64,000 nt of DNA. Origin: Dermatemys mawii (taxonomy: Eukaryota > Chordata > Testudines > Dermatemydidae). Each line of letters opens with the position of its first letter. The stretch's first letter is position 1. Shown here piece after piece: positions 58,976 through 64,000 of the stretch. Position numbers and translations under genes: made by a program. The DNA lies in NCBI GenBank assembly GCA_007922305.1, contig ML677386.1, positions 9,060,222 to 9,124,221 on the forward strand, written 5' to 3'. Under the pieces are notes generated by a model. That model ran no database searches. It was not told the DNA's origin and saw only the letters and a list, made by a program, of their open reading frames with translations.

Positions 58976-59299
58976 AGCTGCAGCAGTACTGATTTAGTAT
59001 AGGATCATTGCTTAAAAGTGGTCGAGCCATGGTCTCCCGGATCCACAGCCTACGGAACTTGGAACAAGCACAAACACTTTGTGACGGGGAGGCATTTGTC
59101 CCCTAATCCTCTTTAATTGGTACCACTGACAGGCTAAGCTTTGACCAAAACCACTCTCCCCCACAAAAAGCTTGGTAAACCTACAGTCCTGTCAACCAAA
59201 ACATGTGACAAACACATAAAGCAAATTTCAGAGTTTTGTCAGTGTGTCATGACCTGTCAAATCCTGGCCCTTACCTTTCATTTGCATCTTCCAGTAATC

Positions 59300-59700
59300 C
59301 TTTCAAACCTTTCGGTGGAGTGGACACCATGTTATGGAAGATCACCTTAGATCTGGAATGGTCCCCAGTGAAAGGCTTCTGGACTGACGGTATAATATTG
59401 ATGCAAGAGTTTATTTCAGTGTTATGTCCCCCAAATTCCTCTTCCTGTGGCAATATGGATCTCTGCTTATTGATGAAGGTAAACAAAAGACAAGATGCCT
59501 GCTTACATTTTACTGGCTGCAGGCACAGGAATTCTATTTCATCACTATGGCTGCACAAAAAATGTCATCTAGAGAAATGTGGTCTCTCAGAATAAAAGAA
59601 TTAAGAGAAATTGAGCAATTTACCACCTCTAATGGAGTAAAAACTGAGCTATTTGAGGAAAGATGGGCCAAATGGGATGAACGGATGAAAAAACTGTAAC
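59300..59700 (+). pseudogene. L1-like LINE ORF2 C-terminal remnant
   Basis: Broken frames read GFWTDGIILMQEF (the end-of-ORF2 'SFW...I..' region), then about 90 nt further AAQKMSSREMWSLRIKELRE and EERWAKWDERMKKL before a TAA. The W-rich spacing resembles the carboxyl end of L1/Tx1-clade ORF2 proteins. Similarity is faint and from memory, and no L1 3' UTR is evident. Confidence 0.4.
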
Positions 59701-60951
59701 AGATATACTTTCTGTAATTCAGATTCCATACTGCCTCAGCTCTGTTATATTCCTGCATTTGTCACCTTCTCCTTTGATATTTATGTAAGAAAACATTTAT
59801 CTATCATTCATAAAAATTATGAACTAAAATGTCATTTGTAATTGAAATGCATAGTTGAGCATAAGCAACATGGAAATAAGAAAGGCACAGTTTAGCTTCA
59901 GAGAGGTTTGAGAACTCACACCTTTAAAGGAGTGAATCAAACATGGCTATTCAGAGTCAGCTCAGACACTACAAAAGTCCTACAAATTGCCCCATGAGTC
60001 CAACATTCTTTTAATCTTGTAGATGCCAAGAAGACTTTTCAAATAATGCAATTTTGTGTGGTTGATTTCACAGATCCTTTGATGCCGGCTCTCACAAGAC
60101 CCTAGGGTCCACCACACTTTTACAGTGATGGCACTGTAGTTATTGCATTGGCTGAAAAAAAAATCTGAGATTTATATAGTGCCTTTCATCTAGAAAGGCT
60201 GTGCATATTTCACTCCCCACAGAAACAGAGTCACCTCTTGTGTGAAAGGACAGGAGTTGTTCTTTGGTCATAACACTACACATCAGTTTTTAAAGGAGAA
60301 GTGAAAAATATAGTCACCATTGATAATGACACGGGATGGGGTGGACTAAGACAGGCAGAAGGTTTCTGGAATGTGATTACAAAAGGCAAGGTAAAATCTT
60401 TCCCAGAAACCCAAAGAAATAGACACATCTTTCTCTCACTAGCACTTCCAGGAAAGAGAGGCCACGTATTGCCGTTTGGACACACCATTCTAGATGACTT
60501 GTCTTTATTGCAAGAACCCTTTCAGTTCACCTCATTGACGCTGCTACCTGTATTACACAATAGTATGACTCCTGCCTCCCATCACGCATCCTACATGTAT
60601 AGGATAAGGTCTGTCCCCTTTGTGTAATGTGATAGGATGGCATGTGTTTCATCCGTCCTCTTTAATTGGCAATTTCCTCAGCCTTTCATTAAAATTAGCA
60701 TAATTCCATCTGAGAATTAGGAATTACAAAAGCTTTTACAAGGGTTTTGCATTGGCCTAACTTCATGGACTTCAGTGAAGCTATTGATTAAGCCTGTAGC
60801 TATGAAAACAAAAGTGAAGAATGAGACAAATTTAATGGTGAGGAGAGGGTGTGAAGTAGGAGGTATTTAGGGGTTATCCCTGACAAATTTGGAACTGCCA
60901 GGTGTAATGCCCTGCAGTGTAGGAAATTTTAGACTTTAGATTAAGACCTGT

Positions 60952-61115
60952 GACTGGTCCCAGTATAAGGGACCGATTCTCCCGTCTCACACCTAGAGTA
61001 GCTATTTATACCTATAGTAAAGCATGTGCAGAATGTTATCATTATGATTCACTAGCAGCTTACTCCCGCTTTGCCAGGTGTAAACAACTCACAAAATGGG
61101 GAAGTGGAGAATCAT
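60952..61115. repeat. Palindromic repeat, 'ttctcc...cttacacc' family
   Basis: CGATTCTCCCGTCTCACACC at the left and GGTGTAAACAACTCACAAAA ... GTGGAGAATCATGCCCC at the right are inverted relatives. Confidence 0.5.
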
Positions 61116-61715
61116 GCCCCAGAATGGTTTGTTTTGTTAGTTAATAATAAAAAGCCAGAATTAATTTTGTATTTACAACATTGTCTAGACAGCACAAGGA
61201 ACAAGAACGTTTAGTTCAGTTGTGCCTTTGTGTCCATCTCAAGAACCAGAAGCATTCATTGATCCTTGACATATTTTCAGACCCAGTCAATGAGACAAAT
61301 GACAGGCATGTGTCAGACTGATGAACTAACCACACATGATTCCTAGTGCCAGAAATCCAGCTCAGAGTGAAAATGAAGAAAAAGACGATCCCTGCCCTTT
61401 TGCCGTTATCAGTGCTATATCATAGAGAAGAAAGGCAGGGAGCTTACTCTGTACACTGTGACAGATACCAAGAGACCAAAGTATTTAGATTTGTTGCAAA
61501 CATATCCATGGACTAATGTGAACTCTAGTTCACACCAAGATCAGGATAAGGCTATCTGGATAAGAGCATGATTACGAAGATAATCAGGACTGGCAACAGA
61601 TTCCACAAAACACACGTTATCGAGCAAAAGGTCTGATTTATGTACAGGGTCTTTTGCTTCTTCACCTTTTGTCAGTGCTTTGGCACAATCCATTTCCATC
61701 TGCATTTATAAGACT

Positions 61716-61760
61716 CACCCACCCCCAGATACGCACCCACCCCCAGATACAAACCCACCC
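61716..61760. repeat. 18-bp tandem repeat, about 2.5 copies
   Basis: The unit CACCCACCCCCAGATACG starts at 61716 and again at 61734, and then decays. Confidence 0.85.
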
Positions 61761-62044
61761 TTTTCATCATTACAGAGGCTAATTAACTAATTTGAAGAAA
61801 GTAATTAGTAGATACAAATAAGCCTTTGTTTACTTCTGAAAATGTAAATCCAGAGGTTCCTGTATGGAAGGAGCTTCAGGAGGAGCACAGCCCAGCAGCT
61901 GAAACAGCACTTTACAGCTGTCCTCACTGTACATTGGCTATTAGGCCTGGATCCTGCTTTTTTTTAATCATCCAGTTCCAATGCAGCACTGTGATTCTAA
62001 ATGGTCATCTGGTGTCAAGGTTACATAGTGCTCAGTCTTTATGA

Positions 62045-62075
62045 GAGAAAGAGAGGGAGAGAGAGAGAGAGGAGG
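62045..62075. repeat. (GA)n purine simple repeat
   Basis: GAGAAAGAGAGGGAGAGAGA followed by more GA units. Confidence 0.85.
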
Positions 62076-63638
62076 GCTGGGCTGGAGAACTTGATGGGGA
62101 GAAAAAGTAAGATGAAAGGCAAGGTGCTGTGTTTCTCCCAAGTCACTCTTCTGAAGAGACCACACTTATTTTCCTGCATTACAATGTTACACAGAGGCGC
62201 AGTCAAAACAAAATAATAATAAAGTTAAAAAAAAAAAAATCTGTGGCTTCCTGCTGTTGCCTCTCTCTGTGCCCTTCAGGATGCATGTTCCTCAGAGTCA
62301 TCTGCTAACATTTGTCAATAAGCTCAGGAATCATTAAGGGCTTTTACACCTCCACCCTAAACAGAAATCCAGAACTTCTTGCTGTTAATGTTGCTGTGGA
62401 CCTATATTTCTCAACAAATCCAGGCTAAAGACCAGAACCACTGCCATTCACACGCCACCAGTTAAGCTATGGGAGCTTGCTCTCCATCAAGCAGCTCCTG
62501 AAGCCAGAACTTTTGACCTCTCTAGCTTGTCTCACTAGTTCTGCTGAAGAGTTGATGCCATGTGGCGAATGTATTCTTGAGAGTCCAGAGTTCCTTATCT
62601 GTGATGCAAACAATTATGAGATCAGCATGGTGGCAAACACTGACTCAAACTGCATTATGCTCTGTTCCCAACATCAAGAGGGAGATTTGCATTGACATCT
62701 GAAGGTCACAGGCCTGCTCTGAGACAGGGATTATTGAGTGTTGCTCGGAAGGGATGTTGGCTCCAAGAGAACCAAGCCACCCAAAATTTTCTTAGCTCAA
62801 GCTAAAAAGTTAGAGTGGACCTGCATGGGGCAAAGAACAAGAGGGCAAAAACAATTAACTCCTGACAGCATGATTGATTTGAGCCATTCACCAGTTCACT
62901 AGTCATAGTGTCTCCACACAAGGGAGCACACTCCTAGGTAAGTAAGTCTGCAGAAGTTCATTTTCTAATAGCAACAGATCTTATGTCTGTATTAATAGAA
63001 GCACACGCTGCTTGGCAAGCAACTTAGGACTTTCGAAGCTAACCTTGCCAATTCAAGCCAGGCTGATGTTTTTGTTTTCCAGGATTCAAATGCTCTGTGT
63101 AAGTGGTTCATCACTGTAGCAGCCGTGTACCAATTTAGGGATCAATTGCTCTGACTGTGGCTGCATTGGTGCAGAAGCAATCAGGTCAGATTTCTCCATA
63201 GGTTGATGCCTTGGAGAATTGTTGCTACTCTCTCTGTTAGGAAATGTTGAGTGCAGTCAAGGAGCAGAAGTCGAGGCTGCCACTGCTAGTGATGTAGCTG
63301 ACCCTGCAGAAGATTCTACAGTCTGATTTCCCCTTCTGGCCTGGCTGGCTGTGTAAAGTAAAGTGCCTGAGCTATCAAGTAATGGTGCGTCTTTCTTCTG
63401 TCAATCTGTGTGAAACCTGTACTGTCTGAACGAAGGATTACTCTGTGTGGCTAGCATGCAATGCGTGGGTTGGAATATCCTATTTAACTGAGTAATACAG
63501 TGTAACTGCTCAGTCATTTTCTGCATGAGTGTCCTGGCAAGTCCATATGTGTTTTTGGATCTAGTTGTTGTTTTGCAAGAGTCATTATTCCAGGAGGTTT
63601 ATGACTCAGTAGCTATATAATGGGAGGAAAATTCAAAT

Positions 63639-63774
63639 TAGGGTGATCAGACAGCAAGTATGAAAAAACTGGGACGGGGATGGTGGGGGGAGGGGAAGCT
63701 ATAGGAGCCTATATAAGAAAAAGCCCCCCAAATTGGGACTGTCCATATAAAAATCGGGCCATCTGGTCACCCTA
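63639..63774. mobile_element. hAT-type MITE, 136 bp, perfect 8-bp target duplication
   Basis: TAGGGTGATCAGACAGC at the left and CATCTGGTCACCCTA at the right are inverted ends. ATTCAAAT flanks it exactly at 63631-63638 and 63775-63782. The interior carries TATATAAGAAAAAGCCCCCC, typical of a widespread reptile MITE family. Confidence 0.9.
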
Positions 63775-64000
63775 ATTCAAATGGATTGAGGATGATGAGC
63801 AACTGTTCTATCATATTAGCTGAAGTGAGGATTACATTAATGACACCAAGAATGCTTTCTAAGCAGTGTTCTGCATGTAACATTAAGCTTTAGACATCAG
63901 TTCACTCTGCAGAGATATTAAGCTGTGAATACCAATGTTGTATGGTGGAAACAGCATGAATCCCTGATTAGAGACGCGTTCATGTCCACACGGTTGCATC

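Larger units (their letters stand above)
43324..64000 (+). other. DISC1 3' UTR of unknown length, then intergenic DNA
   Basis: No splice-supported exon of another gene is recognisable downstream of the DISC1 stop. Stretches 43330-44830, 45520-46590, 50550-51930, 54060-54850, 55000-56890, 59700-60950 and 61120-63640 show only short frames without codon bias or homology that I can name. Confidence 0.6.

Noticed and set aside
60301..60627. 108-aa + strand frame
   Set aside because: No recognisable motif, splice signals or codon bias. The opposite strand is equally open.
62477..62695. 72-aa frame that looks protein-like
   Set aside because: No homology that I can name and no splice or promoter support. 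Kept out of the gene list.
63005..63080. Possible small structured RNA (5S- or tRNA-like phrase)
   Set aside because: No A-box and B-box pair and no cloverleaf or 5S fold could be drawn.

Overview
This is a non-coding-rich piece of an amniote nuclear genome, most likely a turtle. The evidence is AT-rich intronic DNA, CR1 LINE fragments with typical sauropsid 3' ends, old MIR-type CORE-SINEs, many MITEs whose ends read like 'ggcctggtctacact', a Penelope-like element, and a DIRS-like tyrosine-recombinase retroelement. There are no bacterial-style operons. Almost all short open frames in the window are chance or transposon frames.

The one cellular gene I can support is the 3' part of DISC1 (disrupted in schizophrenia 1; a coiled-coil centrosome and neuronal scaffold protein) on the + strand. 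Four coding exons join in frame: 7055-7307, 14930-14974 (only 45 nt), 30250-30367 and the terminal exon 43175-43323. They match exons 10-13 of the human long isoform by protein similarity recalled from memory. The last intron (30368-43174, 12.8 kb) does not fit GT-AG splicing. It begins ATATCCTTTT, has TTCCTTAAT 12 nt before its end and finishes in AC. This is the signature of a minor-spliceosome (U12-type) AT-AC intron, and using it restores the conserved Gln-Ser-Leu junction. Upstream DISC1 exons lie outside the window.

Layout. 1-7054 is intron 9, with an antisense CR1 carrying an exact 63-bp in-frame duplication. 7308-14929 is intron 10, with a decayed antisense GIY-YIG-type retroelement hosting a GC-rich hAT-like insert. 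14975-30249 is intron 11, with a 2-kb Penelope-like insertion that has 370-bp inverted ends, a hammerhead-ribozyme-like motif and an 11-bp target duplication. 30368-43174 is the U12-type intron 12, with a DIRS-like fragment split by a MITE, two fold-back repeats and a 147-bp hairpin insertion related to the Penelope end. 43324-64000 is the DISC1 3' UTR (end not determined) and intergenic DNA, with MITEs, stacked CR1s, a 645-bp hAT element, an L1-like remnant and a 136-bp hAT MITE with a perfect 8-bp target duplication. Beyond DISC1 I see no other convincing host gene, tRNA, rRNA or CRISPR array.
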